From NCBI GenBank assembly GCA_034440615.1, contig JAOTOM010005101.1, positions 880,035 through 944,034 on the forward strand: a stretch of 64,000 bases of DNA, in the 5' to 3' direction. This DNA is from Ashinkailepas kermadecensis (taxonomy: Eukaryota; Arthropoda; Thecostraca; Neolepadidae). The translations under genes and the position numbers were made by a program. The notes below the pieces were generated by a model. The model saw nothing but the letters and a program-made list of their open reading frames with translations, did no database searches and was not told the origin of the DNA. How positions within the stretch are numbered: the first letter of the stretch is position 1; each line of letters opens with the position of its first letter. Shown piece after piece: positions 11,162 to 22,799 of this stretch.

Positions 11162-12421
11162 TACGCTTTCTTCGGCCGGTTCAAGTTCAACGAGGAGGAG
11201 CGGCTACTGCGTCTGCTGTCGCTAGAGACCGGCGAGGAGCGGGCACGCATATTCATGGGTAGCCTGGTCGCTAACCGCGACCTGCCCTACGACTGCGGCC
11301 TGCTGCGCTCCACGCGCGTCTCGCACACCTCCAAATACCTGGCCGAATCGACGTCGGACGGCACCGGCGTCTGCCTTGAGTGGAAGAACGCGGCGCGCGT
11401 CACCATCGAGCACGTGCGTCAGGAGCGGCTCAACTGTTCGGACCAGGTGTGCCGCGGCATTGAGTGCTACCGCGTCGATTGGCGCTCGCTGCACCCGGAC
11501 GCCGACCTGATGGACTGCTTCAGTCTGACCGAGCCGGCCGGCCAGGTGTGGTTCGGCAGCTCGGAGACGGCCGCTGGTGACGACTGGCCGCTGGCCGGCC
11601 AGCAGCCGCTCACGCCGCTCGTCACTGGAGACGTGCGCCAACACACGCTCGGCAACGTTGTGCAGCGCTACTTCATCAGCAGCGGCGGCGTCGGCGTGTT
11701 CGTGTGGAGCGGCGAGCCGCTGTTTCAGCAGGTGGACGCCGGCCGGCTGTGTCTGGCCACGCTTCGGCGACCGTTCCCGTATCGCTACCCCGATGATAAC
11801 CTGCAGTTGCTGTACTCGGTGTGCACTGGGTCGAGCATCGCGCATCTGCACAAGTTCGGCACCGGCGTTAGCAATCCGTACGCCAAGCGGATCGAGGCCA
11901 CCCGGCGCCAGGTGTGGCCGAGCTTTGAGCGGCTCGTCTACCACTACCCGAGCGGCGACAACTTTACCCAGGAGGACGTCATCACGTATGGCGACAACAT
12001 TCTGCGGCGCAAGTACACCAGCAGCGGCACGCTAGTGCTGGACCGGCGCTGGCAGGCGCACCAGGGCGACCTGCACTTCGATCCGCGCAAGTTCCACAAC
12101 CCGTGGAAGGCGGTCGAGCTGCTGCAGCGCAAGGGCCTGGACCTGGCGGTCACCATCAGCCCACTGGTGGAGCTGAAGTCGGCTCACATCGAGCTTGGTA
12201 TCGACCAGCGCCTGTGGATCCGAGAGGCCATCTCGGGCGCGCCGGCACTCGTCAGTCTGCCAGAGGGCAAGGGCGCCTGGATGGACCTGTCCAGCGAAAA
12301 GACGCGCGCCTGGCTGTTGGCCAAGCTGAAGAAGCTGAAGCAGGTCACCAAGATCAAGTGGGTAGTAATCGACCACACAGCTTCCCAGCTGCTGCCATTC
12401 TATTACAACCTAACAAAGCAG
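11162..12421 (+). CDS. GH31 MYORG-like gene, main catalytic exon
   Basis: A 1260-nt, GC-rich exon of 420 codons, phase 0 at both ends (acceptor CCACAG at 11161, donor GTACGTGAG at 12422). It encodes the N-terminal beta-sandwich and the first half of the (beta/alpha)8 barrel of a GH31 alpha-glycosidase-like protein. Recognisable blocks are LHFDPRKFHNPWKAVELL, LDLAVTISPLVE, GAWMDLSSEKTRAWLLAKL and, near the end, KWVVIDHTASQLLPFYY. The Asp in VVID (codon at 12371) aligns with the GH31 nucleophile, but the usual following Gly-Glu is His-Thr. The IDDGW-like motif earlier in the barrel is LDRRW. GH31 enzymes hydrolyse alpha-glycosides, and vertebrate MYORG is a secretory-pathway membrane protein. 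Altered motifs make reduced or changed activity possible. An antisense open frame at 11222-11944 is a shadow. Confidence 0.88.
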
Positions 12422-12829
12422 GTACGTGAGGAGCACTTTGTGAGGCTGTGCTGTGGTCTTAATCACTTTTTTGGTCAGAGTTCAGCATCAGATTGTACGG
12501 GAGGTGCCAGCACAGTGTCGGTTTGTCATCCGTCCTTGTCGCCTACCTAGAGTAGAGCTGGTGCGTTCCACATCAAATCCGCTATCACCAGCATCCTACA
12601 ATACATTATTTTTGGCATGAAAAACTCCCGACCCCGCCGACTGATGGCGCTTCTGTTGGTGTCTATGCACTCTGATTCTTTGGGCTTCTGTCCGACTGCC
12701 TGATGACTGAAGTCCCCGGACATGATCGGGCCTCCTGTCAGACATTGGGGCATTTTGGTGACCACTTGGAGCTTCTTGTTAAGCCTCATGTCCTAGAGCT
12801 TCCAAACAACAGCCAGTGGATCTCCAGGC

Positions 12830-13240
12830 GGCTTTTCGTGAGCTCTATGAGCCTCATGTCACGACTTCGTCAAAACTAATGGGCCTCATTATTCGTGGGG
12901 TCTAAGAACATTTTATCAAGATCAATGGGTCCCCTGTTCTGGGGCCTCTGAGAGCACGTGGGATACCTGTGGTGTGGTGGGTCTTTTCGTAAGCTCCAAA
13001 GCATCTTATCAATGCTAATGGGCTTCTTGCTTTGTGGCTTTTAGGCATCAAGACCTTCCGACTGTTGGGGTCTTTTGTCAGTATTGGGGTTCTCCTGGCT
13101 TTGGGTATGCAGCAAACATGATGGACGCTCGTGCTGGGTGTTTGGGCGTCTTCGTGAGCTCCAGAGGTCTTATGTCAACACTGACTGGTTCCTGGTCCGG
13201 GCCTTTGGAAAGCATCGTAATTCCCCCTCGTGTGTTGGGA
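12830..13240. repeat. Degenerate ~155-160 bp tandem repeat
   Basis: The block CTTCGTGAGCTCCA-, followed by an A-rich word and CTTATGTCAA- or CTTATCAATG-like sequence, recurs near 12833, 12988 and 13150, a spacing of about 155-162 bp. Variants of GGGCCTC or GGGCTTC and of TCCTGG or TTCTGG lie between them. It looks like an old tandem array, strongly diverged. Confidence 0.4.
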
Positions 13241-13631
13241 CCATTTCAAGAGCTGCATCATAAGGTGTCGTGCGATAACACTTTTGGAGGACAAAAGAGT
13301 TTCCCAACAATCTGTTGCCCAACAATCCGGAGATTAAAAAGTTTCACAAATTTAGTAGCCAGACCTAAGAAACGTCATGGAAAGAAATCGAATAATCCCT
13401 GGCGACGTTGAAAATTCACATGAGGTCATATTTGTGTGTAGTTTTCTTATGATATTTGTAGGTATGTCCACTCCATTTTATTTATATTTTTATATTTTAT
13501 TTGTCTTTATATTCAATATTATTATTTTTATTAATATTATTAATAGTAGTAGTATTGTTGCTAATCTTCTTCTCATTTCTATGTTTTTTTTCTCAATGGC
13601 CACCGATAGTTGGGCATTGCCTCGCTCTCGT

Positions 13632-13722
13632 CCAGAATCGAACCGTATTCCCATTGGGCATCGAACCGTATTCCCCAGAATCGAACCGTCCCAGAATCGA
13701 ACCGTATTCCCATCCCAAGAAT
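13632..13722. repeat. Short tandem repeat AATCGAACCGTATTCCC
   Basis: Four imperfect copies of a ~20-bp unit containing TCGAACCGT with variable linkers (CATTGGGC, CAGA, CCAGA). It creates coincident open frames on both strands and is not a gene. Confidence 0.75.
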
Positions 13723-13973
13723 CACTTTGGGTGATTCTTGGGAAAATAAACGGAACGACAAGTGTACATTTGCGATTACTTGCTTGCTCACATACATTTC
13801 GCTTACGTACATTTAGTTACATGTACTTGCATACGTAGGTCTGTGATGTGAATATTTGCTTTACGTTCATTTTTTCGGTTACTCTCCGCGTCACCAACTG
13901 CCTGCCTCTTTTTATCTAGCCTGGGGAATGTCTTGTCATCTCTCATGTTCGCTGATGCTTGTCTGCTCGGCAG

Positions 13974-14648
13974 CAATCGAACCCCGACTTCCTGGTGGAG
14001 ACGCTGTACGCCGTGGTGCGCCAGTCGGGTCTGCTGGTGCTCAGCATCTCGAGCGCTATCCGGCCGCTCGCCGACCCCGTGTTCGCTCAGCTGTCGCCGC
14101 GAGCGTCCAGCTGGCGCGGCCTGCGCCAGGTGCTGCCCTCTATCCTGGCGGCCAGCACCGGCGGCACGCACCTAGTGGCGCCGCCTGTGGTCGGCGGATC
14201 GGGAACCGCCGACGCAGAGCTGTACGCCCGCTGGCTGCAGCTCGCCTGCTTTCTGCCACGCGTCCAGTTCGCGCAGCTGCCGCACCAGCTGAGCAACGTC
14301 ATGGAGCAGCTAGCCAGCACGCTGCTGTGGCGGCGGCGCCAGCTTGTGCTGCCAGCGTTCAGGGCGGCGCTGCACGACATGCTGGCCGAGGGCTGGCCGC
14401 TGGTGCGGCCGCTCTGGCACCAATTTGGCGACGACCCGCTCGTGGCGCCCATCGCCGACCAGTTCCTGGTGGGCGCCGACCTGCTGGTGGCGCCCGTCAC
14501 GCGACCGAACGTCACCTCGCGCCGGGTCTACCTACCGCGCGGCCTGTGGCGCGAGCTGAACTCGGGCAGGATCGAGACGGGCGGCAAGTGGATCAATGAG
14601 GCCGTCACGGCCGACGCCATCCCGCACTACCAGCTGTTCCGACCGTAG
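13974..14648 (+). CDS. GH31 MYORG-like gene, C-terminal exon
   Basis: A 675-nt exon encoding 224 residues plus TAG (14646-14648), phase 0 with the preceding exon. Together the three exons give about 690 residues, close to the ~714 of human MYORG when a short cytosolic N-terminus is allowed for. It encodes the rest of the barrel and the C-terminal beta domains. Landmarks are RWLQLACFLPRVQF, a LLWRRRQLVLPAF helix, DQFLVGADLLVAPVTRPN (the conserved GH31 block after the barrel) and VYLPRGLWREL. In active relatives the acid/base Asp lies just before a Ser-x-Trp-Gly block and a PDMIGGN-like motif follows. Here the corresponding stretches read RASSWRGL and PPVVGGSG, so both acidic residues appear replaced. 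The last eight residues, PHYQLFRP, lie inside the first unit of a tandem repeat. Confidence 0.87.
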   Translation, partial: QSNPDFLVETLYAVVRQSGLLVLSISSAIRPLADPVFAQLSPRASSWRGLRQVLPSILAASTGGTHLVAPPVVGGSGTADAELYARWLQLACFLPRVQFAQLPHQLSNVMEQLASTLLWRRRQLVLPAFRAALHDMLAEGWPLVRPLWHQFGDDPLVAPIADQFLVGADLLVAPVTRPNVTSRRVYLPRGLWRELNSGRIETGGKWINEAVTADAIPHYQLFRP

Positions 14649-15012
14649 GGTGATCCGCGTGGGTACCGCGGACGGCCCGCACTACCAACTGTTCCGACCG
14701 TAGGGCGGTCCGCGTGGGTACCGCGGCCGGCCCGCACTACCAGCTGTTCCGACCGTAGGACGGTCCGGGTGGGTACCGCGGCCGGCCCGCACTACCAGCT
14801 GTTCCGACCGTAGGACGGTCCGGGTGGGTACCGCGGCCGGCCCGCACTACCAGCTGTTCCGACCGTAGGGCGGTCCGCGTGGGTACCGCGGCCGGCCCGC
14901 ACTACCAGCTGTTCCGACCGTAGGACGGTCCGCGTGGGTACCGCGGCCGGCCCGCACTACCAGCTGTTCCGACCGTAGGGTGGTCCGCGTGGGTACCGCG
15001 GCCGGCCCGCAC
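14621..15012. repeat. 55-bp minisatellite spanning the GH31 stop codon
   Basis: Seven copies of CCCGCACTACCAGCTGTTCC followed by GACCGTAG, with the TAG at 14646, 14701, 14756, 14811, 14866, 14921 and 14976, an exact period of 55. The first copy is coding sequence and includes the natural stop codon. The other six lie in the 3' flank, separated by variants of GGTCCGCGTGGGTACCGCGG. An eighth unit decays at 15010. The array therefore arose by tandem duplication of the end of the coding exon plus adjoining 3' sequence. Confidence 0.97.
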
Positions 15013-16543
15013 CCGGCTGGCTGTCCCAAACTTCCCGGAGTTCGCACAGTGTCTCACGTAGCGTCAGCTAGAGTTAACACTCCGTTAGTGCCGGCTCTCG
15101 AAACCGGGAGGACATCTTCCCAAAGCATTCCATTTCGCGATCTGCGTAAGTGTGAAGTGACTGCAGGCGACATGCCTGTGAGAACTGTGGAGAGCGACGA
15201 ATTCCCGGAGAAAATAGCCATGCAGACCGTTGACAAATTTGTGTTTGCCAAAACACTAATTCACGTGGCTCTATTGTGTGTGTTGGCATTCCTGGTATAA
15301 ATCGAGTATGTAGGCAGCTGGAGCTGGCTTCAGTCGGCGACAAGGTGTATCGGTGTATCTGATTGATTGTTGTTAGTTACGCGGCGATTGGTGCATTTTC
15401 AACTGCCGGTCTCTCCACTCGTTCCAAAACAGACTGCATGCTTATTCATACACATACGACGAGCAAAACGTTGATACTGAGTTCTTAGCCTGCAAACATA
15501 TGACTGGGACTTTACGTGACGATCAAATAGCACTTTCACATTGCATGGTATCGTTGAGAAGTTGGCTGTTTGTGAGTGTTACTGATTCTTGGGTCAGCAA
15601 TATATTGGGTCATGATCTGCTTTTGTTGATTTATTGCAATGCTACCAAATCGAAACATCAGTATACAGAAAAAAAAACACCTTCATGAATGGACTTCATC
15701 ACGCTTTGGCCGCCTTGAAGAACTAGTTCTATGTCGGCAATGGAAAGATCTGACTTCCAAAGGCGCTTTGCCTCCTGCCGTTCCATCTCTGCTACACACA
15801 TTTCTCAGAAGCTCCTACATCAGTGCCGATTTCCATTTTTGTCACAAATTGCTACAGCCTGCATGGCGATGCGTGCTTCACCCATCCTAGGCACTCAGAT
15901 GGCCAGGCTCGACCTTATATATATATATGGGTATACTTAGCTCTTATCGATAATTATTTCTTGTTTCAGGTAGCAAGAGCCCTATCATGCTGCCCTGGTA
16001 AGGAGGAGGGTGCGCGACGTGTCCGCAGAAGTACTGACACTTCACCACTTAAAGATGCGAATAATACCTTCTTTAACAGAATATCCTTTGAATTTTATTT
16101 GATTATGGTATGCGTAATTAATTAAAAAGTATGTTGCATCATACCATGATCATTATCCAGAATCTGGAAGCGGGGGATGGGATGGGAGAGTTTTTCGGTG
16201 AATCTTTCCATGCAATAGCATAGACGTAAGGTTAAATTACACGAAGCGTGATGGAGACCTCTTTCCGTCTCCGGCGGTTGCAACACTAATACATCATACT
16301 ACGATTTTCGGGAAAATCTGGAAAATTCGGGAAAATCTGTTCTTGTAAAGGGATTAGCGCTTCTGTTATTTTTACTATTCTAATGAGATGGGATAGGACT
16401 ACGGCTTAGTGGTTAGGAGTTAAGATAGCTAGTATGGGCCACACTTTGTAACTAGGCATTAGTACAACCGAGGGTGAGTACATCTGGTGCCCTACATAAA
16501 TATTTAGGCGAAGTACGTGTTGAAAGATATTTTGGTTTGAATC
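15013..16543. other. 3' flank of the GH31-like gene, no gene recognised
   Basis: Unique-looking sequence with several 60-106 codon ORFs on both strands, none with recognised homology. An ATATATAT run occurs near 15917. Polyadenylation of the GH31-like transcript presumably occurs here, but I could not choose a single signal. Confidence 0.4.
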
Positions 16544-17378
16544 TTAACCTGCACACTATCGGGGGATTTTTGTACACCACCATTAGGTTTTCCGCGGAAA
16601 GAAAAAAAAACAGCGTGCAACAGCAGGCCGAATATTAGCATACCTGTTCCTACATCAATTTGACATGTTTTGTGAAAATTTCGAGGTCAGGTCGTTCACG
16701 GTCCCCAAGTTAATTAAGGTCAAGTGAGGTCACCTCCAAAATGTTCAACCAGTCGTCACGCTTTAACGGATGAAGATGCTTGAATTAAACTTTCAGCGTT
16801 TGCTTACTTTTAGAGATGCAACAAAGTGCCCCAGAGGAATTTGTGAAATCTTGCGTTTTTGATGACTTACTTGTTTTGCATATTTGCTGTTAGGGATAAA
16901 TATTGAGGATTCTTGCTAAGTTGAGCAATTTATATGGGGCTAAGCTTACTTAAAACAAAGTATCCCGGTGTGTTGTCTCAATTAGACACAAACAAAGTAA
17001 ATAAAGTCGAAAACTGAACATTTGGAAAATAAAAAAGTTATATTTTTGAGTGCGCACAAATTTTGGGACCACGGTCCATTTCGTCGTCCTTTTCTGATTC
17101 CGAGAAAGTTTTGTTTTTAAAATCTACAAAATAAACTCCCCAGAGCATACAACTTGACGTCAATCGTGACCACAATATCCCCTGTTGACGTCACATTTTG
17201 AGATGATAAAATGCTGCTTGTTGCTGGCTTCTAATCATATTCATCGAGCGCGTTCCGATGACACGTCTTCCGGTTTCGTGCGACGTTTAGTTTGGAGATT
17301 AGATAGTAATATAATGAGCCCCGATCCCTCCCCCGAGACGGAGTGTGAGGATCTTACCGGAATTACGGGAAGGGTTAA
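16544..17378. mobile_element. TTAA-ended non-autonomous element, copy 1
   Basis: Begins TTAACCTGCACACTATC at 16544 and ends with an inverted TTAACCCTTCCCGTAATTCC (TTAA at 17375-17378). A TTAA at both borders is the hallmark of piggyBac-type insertion. The interior matches copies at 29075 and 32494, sharing CAACCAGTCGTCACGCTTTA, GCGTTTGCTTA, a TTTTGCATATTTGC block, ACTCCCCAGAGC and TTAGTTTGGAGATTAGA in that order. Length 835 bp, with no transposase ORF. The superfamily assignment is inferred from the TTAA ends only. Confidence 0.72.
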
Positions 17379-20300
17379 TGTATTACCTCTAAATTAAATG
17401 TTCCACCGTTTAATACCTGAGGAATACGTCGCGCTGACAACGAAGGACTTTGTTCAGATTCCTGAACAAGAATCATCATCATCATACTGGGTTGTTGCAG
17501 GAAACCTACTCCAATATTGAAGACGATAAAGTTTGGGAATATTTATGGGGATAAGACATCCTTCATTCATGGTGGAAGCAAACAAGATTCTGGTGTAGTG
17601 ACATCACTTCCTCGCTTGCTGAAACTAATAAGGTGAGCTAATGTGCATACATAGGTTTGCTTTCCAAAATTATTAGAGTTGGATTCAAGGCTACGGGGTC
17701 AAGCTGGACATCGGATGATCTTTTTCAGCTTCTGAGTTCATCGGGTTTTAGGCCGAGATAGATAGACTGATGGTTTCGGGGCTTTCGGACTTTGGGGGTT
17801 TCGCACTGCATGAATTCAATATTGAACTCCATCATAACCCTATGGCAACACGTGACGGTCACCACATTATCTGTCTTTAATTTTGATGAAGTGGGAGGCG
17901 CAGCCGCATCTGTTCATCCAGCTCCATCAACTTTAACCACACAATTGATATTGACTGATGTGACAGGGAGCACCATGATGTGTGGGGCTGCAGTAGCTGA
18001 CAAGGAGCTTCCGATCGTGCAGGATCTGCACGATCACTGCATTACATCATTGCAGCGTGATCACTACTGAGCATATCACGACTTTTGCTAGCATAGGCGA
18101 AATTACTCGAAAAACTAACAAATATACTTCTGAAACGTGACTCAGTGGTGACGATCTCCCTAGCATTCCTTGGGCCAACATGATGAATACGTTTTGCACG
18201 TTCAAATGTATCAATCAGGATTCCTTGTCAGCTGTTACGGTCACGCACCTTATAATGCTCCTGGCCAGGCCAGTGCATGTCAGCACTGTCGTCAGGGATG
18301 CTGGAACCGGAGGAAGGGGGACACAGCGGGAGTACATCTGTCACTGTCAAAATGTTGTACACAAATGTTATACGGGATGACCATTGCTGGGAAGAATGCC
18401 TGACACACTGCTCATGTTTTTTTCCAGCGAACCAGCCTTAAAGTGCTGATTCGCCTTCTGAATGTAACGTGGCATTCAGCGGCCAATTCGATGGATGATT
18501 CGGTTAATTTAGTGCTTTATAAATAGAGCTGAACACAACACGGCATAGACCACCGCTGTAGGGTGTGTTCGTCGCTACCCGCCTCCAGTGTCATTCGCCG
18601 GCGCGCAATGACACGGTGAGATTTCGAGTTCTTTGGGGAGAGGCGTCCGGTCCATCCATTGCTATGGCACATCGGAATAGTCCCCGAATAAAGTGAAGGG
18701 TTAAGTGTCATGTGTAGGGGAGTTTTCAGGGCCATCCCTGAAGGGGGAAACTCTTCTGGCACGTTGATAGTTTAGGGTACCTCAGCGTTGGACGATATTA
18801 AGACCCCGGTTAAATTCAATGGTTCGAAGCCTTCCATCTCCGAGCTCTGATCTCACATCTCTTGACACGCACTTCCAAAGCCAGCACTACTATATTGTGC
18901 ATATTAGTCAACAGATGAATGCAACGAAGATCAGACATTAATGCGCAGCGTGATATAGCGTTAACAATGTAGCTTCATTTTGACACAGGTGCAACAGTTT
19001 TCTATCAGAGAACTACATCTCGACAGACAGCGACTCTCAGGCAGAGTCCCGACGTACCTCTGTGGGGCCAGGGCTGGCTAGGCGGCGGCGAGCCGCCTGA
19101 GGGGCGACCGCCCACCACGACCGTTCCTCCAAGAGAGCCCTACTGCCTCGCGGTACCGTCGCTAGATACCCTCGGCAACGCCTGTCCCACGTGACCAACA
19201 CGTCACTACTGCGTCGCATGATCCGGACTTCGGGCCAGAGTCGAGAACAATAGCAGACTACTGCAGGCGGGCGCGCTCTCTGACATCAGACATCAGAGAC
19301 ACAATGTCAGCTCAGAGTCAGATATCAGAGCCGCCTCTGATGACATCCAGAGACTGGCCTAACGTGGGAACGAGTGCTGAGACGGCACCTCGGTAGCCTC
19401 GCTCGGCCTGGCGCTGCACACGTGAGCTGTTCCGACAGGATGCACCGGATAGGCGACCCACAACAATCGGCTCGGTAAGGCGTACTGTTCAGACAGCCGA
19501 CCGGCTCAGGGCGCTGCAGCCCAAATTACATTTCATCATCCAAGACACCCACATTCACATCACCCGGCATTGAACGTTGGGGGGTAGGGGGCTGAATGAC
19601 TGGGATTTAGATGCCCCAAAACCTAACTTTGTTACACATGTCACTGGCCTAACATGGAAGGAGACGGAAGGTTACCTATCGAGGTTACGTGATATTTACA
19701 TTGTATTACATTGCATTGCATTTTGCCACCTCAGCCAGCAATCGAACAAATGTGTGCTCCCTCTCCAAGTATTTCCAAGCGGAGATTGCTAGCGAAGCAC
19801 AAGAAAGGCCAGCGTGCTGCATGTGATCAGCTGTCGCGATTGATACCACATCTGCATACTTCGGGTTACTAATGATATCTTAGATTAGCTTGGACCTCGC
19901 AGTGGAGGGATTAATTATACCCGTCTAAGGTTTCCTGACATCGCTCATAACCCGTCCAAGGCATCACTTTGGTAATTTCTCATATCATCCGACAATTGAT
20001 GAACGTGCATGATGTCAAAGATTGAGGTGCAGTCTATTAAATTAACGAAGTTAGGGTCGGTCAAAATCAGGTGACGACCTTTTCTTAGTGCAATCCTTAG
20101 ATGTGCATTGAATATATCTCACAAATCATATAATATACAGCCAAAAGTTAAGTTGAAGTGGAGATAAATGATTAAGGGAAAGCTAAGTAACCAAAAAGTA
20201 ACCTCAGGTGATCTCATCGGGTCAAAGGGCAACCTAGACCTTGATATTTTTCACGTAATGTTGTTGCTAGTAAATATTTTTTGAAAACCTGAAGATACGT

Positions 20301-20379
20301 ACGGCCAGATTATATTCCTCAATTGTGTTCTAGGTTACAAATTACTGTCTGATATGGCCACTGATGGATGACCCGATAC
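17379..20379. other. Intergenic region, no gene recognised
   Basis: Several 60-92 codon ORFs occur, none with recognisable motifs. The GC-rich stretch 19020-19530 has repeated GACATCAGA words. No repeat with a second copy in the window was noticed. Confidence 0.4.
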
Positions 20380-20530
20380 TTGTGGAGAGTAGAGTTGCCC
20401 ACTTTTTCTTCCAAACACTGGTATAAGACGCGGCACGGGCACAGCAGATTCTGGCAGGGCACGACACATATCACAGCAAGCTGGATGATGGCACACCGAA
20501 AGGCACGGGGAAAGAAAATGGGCCATCTTA
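20380..20530 (-). repeat. Interspersed repeat shared with 62790
   Basis: On the - strand this block reads GCCATCATCCAGCTTGC(T)GTG, ATATG, TGTCGTGCC, then CCAG(TGT)TT-like sequence and a GTGG(GC)AACTCTA block. The same order is found on the + strand at about 62818-62915. It is probably a SINE or old DNA-element fragment of about 150 bp; the class is unknown. Confidence 0.6.
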
Positions 20531-21159
20531 AGAACGAGATAATCATGACTGATGACGAAAGCAAACAATACCAGAGCTGCAAAATATTCCACACTGACAG
20601 CAGCACTGTCTCTACATTTCAAAGTTGTTCCATATATCTTTACTTAAGCCGTTTTGCTTGGTAATTGTGGAAACTTGGGTTCAGCATTAAGGCAATTTTA
20701 GATGTATGCTTTAATTTTATTGCTTGGGATAAGCCGGCACTGGCACGGCAGTGGTACGGAAAATTCTGACATTGCACAGCAAAAAGCACATGTGCCATTT
20801 TACGGGTTGACGTGCCGTGCCACTGCGCTAGAAAGTGGCAGCTCTAGCCGAGAGTACGAGCATCGCAAAAAGAGGACCCCCGCCAGTTACATTAAGAAAC
20901 CACACGCTAAGCCGTGCCGTTTTTTTTTCTCGCGGTCGCAAACGAGGGGGTGGCAATGAGCGAGCGAGGGTTACAGTTAAGCGAGCCAAAAGTGTGGTAA
21001 GTGCTGAACGATTTTTAATGATGCTTCCCCATCACCTCCCCCCCAAAGGAGGAATTAATCCGCCGCCTTTGCCGTATCCTGACTAGCGCAGAAGTGTACC
21101 AAATCAACACGTAGTTATGTAGATTGTTTCAGCAAAATATTATCCACACCTGTGGCAAG

Positions 21160-21690
21160 CTTGCTTCATGTCAGACTAAGCCCGGCCCAACCCTGGGCAA
21201 TAGCAATCAGCTGCTGGGGTGTCGCTTAGCCGCATATATGACGCATGTGGCGATTGTGATCGATATCAGTTTTTATGTGTTCGCGCGCCAAGTTCACCAA
21301 TTACAGTGCATAATTGTTGTGACAATAGAAAGAATAGCTTTTGTGAAACGCAACTCTATGCAACACAGATGTATTGATATTCACATATCAAATCCTTTCC
21401 ACGGAAGCTTCGCTGGCGTGGCAGCACGTGCGCCCTATATTATTTTCGACCGGTGAATTTGCCTGAAGCAAACCCGCCGATTGATCGATGGTTTTCGAGG
21501 GCGCTTTGGCAAAAGCTATTTGGCTATTGTCACAAAATTGCTGCACGGTAATTGGTTCAATTGGTGCGCGCACAGATGACAAACTAATATCGATCACAAT
21601 CATCACACGCGTCATATATGTAGCTAAACGACACCCCAGCAGGTGACGCTATTGTCCAACCTGACTCGATAGGCCTTGGCTTGGCCTGGA
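21160..21690. mobile_element. Hairpin element with ~140-bp inverted arms
   Basis: The left arm (about 21208-21345) contains GCTGGGGTGTCGCTTAGC, CATATATGACGC, GATTGTGATCGATAT and TGTGACAATAG. The right arm (about 21505-21650) carries the reverse complements GCTATTGTCACA, ATATCGATCACAATC, GCGTCATATATG and TAGCTAAACGACACCCCAGC. Homology extends more weakly to a GGGCAATAGC / GCTATTGTCC pair outside. The length and symmetry suggest a MITE or fold-back derivative with no coding capacity. Confidence 0.75.
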
Positions 21691-22176
21691 GTGACGAGTT
21701 AATTGCACGATAGAAAATATTCGCTTAAGTAGGTCGGCCTAATACCACGCGCTTCAATAATGTCAGCTTGAAGAAGAAAAACGAATATATATTTAGGTTG
21801 TTGTCATATGGAGTGAATAAATGGTCACATCCGGAAAAAATCCACGGAGAAGGTTGATTACACAGTGGTGCCGGCATCCGATCACGAATCTTGTAATTAG
21901 TCGTGTCAGTCTCCGCATGACTTCGACTAGCATGCTCTGATGTCGGTATAATCTCGGATCTAAACTTTTCCCATCAAAATACACTACGTTTATTTTTGGC
22001 TGGCCATTTCGTCAGCCTAACCTAAAAGTAATTGCACTTTATATTAACTTGAAATGTCCGTCTAGGCAGGAAAGCGGACACAAATACCTGGCTTTCAATA
22101 TGTTGTAATGCATGATGGAACAAATAACTATTGCTGAACACGTGAGCAATTATTGATTGTTGAATTAATTGAAAAG

Positions 22177-22284
22177 AGCTACGTCACCGCCAGGTATACC
22201 AGAGTATATTAAAGAACGGGTAGAACCAAGTTTAGTATATTCTCAGATCTAGTATATACCGTGCCTTGGTGACGTCACAGCTCG
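22177..22284. mobile_element. Short hairpin MITE-like element
   Basis: GAGCTACGTCACCGCCAGG at the left and the reverse complement of GAGCTGTGACGTCACCAAGG at the right bound a ~108-bp segment. The interior also pairs (AGAGTATATT against AATATACT-like sequence). The CGTCACC core and AT-rich interior suggest a small inverted-repeat element. Confidence 0.55.
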
Positions 22285-22799
22285 AATATGCGATATTCTA
22301 CTAGAATCTGGTGGACATCTGGCAGATTATAGAATCCTATAGTAGAATATTCCAAATCTAGCAGATTCCTGGCAATTTCATTAGAGCAGCAGCTTCCTTT
22401 TCTGTCGAGGCACGGCGCACGACCGGCCTTGAGGGCCAGCCGGTCGTCATGGCAACGACTCTAGGCCCCTCCCTCCGGGAGTCGGCCGGCCGGTTTTGTG
22501 TAGTGTCCTCGTTTACCGGCAAGGAAACATACTTTTTCGAGGCGATGCAAGTAAAAGCGATCCGGATTCGTATGTAGAATTCTTCAGGCATTCGCATGAT
22601 GTCAAATTTGCCTACCGATAGGAGCCCATCCTCACGTTGGAGCGGACATTGGGACACCGGGCCAGATAAAAAGAAAACACCATGCCAAGACCTGTTTTCA
22701 TTGTCAGTCTATCCGACGCATTTCAGACGATTATTCGCCGCGCTAGTCGACGCGCATTTGTTCGCTTGAAAAGTAGTTCTAAATATTACTCTATTTCAA

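Larger units (their letters stand above)
12422..13973 (+). other. Intron 2 of the GH31-like gene
   Basis: Donor GTACGTGAG at 12422 and acceptor TGCTCGGCAG ending at 13973, phase 0. It contains degenerate tandem sequence (12830-13240), an AT-rich run near 13470-13560 and a short repeat of AATCGAACCGTATTCCC. No exon was recognised inside. Confidence 0.65.

Noticed and set aside
11222..11944. 240-codon antisense ORF
   Set aside because: Mirror of the GC-rich GH31 exon. The sense strand has clear family motifs and splice phases; the antisense has none.
13856..14599. 247-codon ORF in another frame of the last GH31 exon
   Set aside because: Arg/Ala-rich shadow frame caused by GC-rich codon use. 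The correct frame carries GADLLVAPVTRPN.
14621..15012. CRISPR-like array
   Set aside because: The units are a contiguous 55-bp tandem repeat without unique spacers, and the context is eukaryotic.
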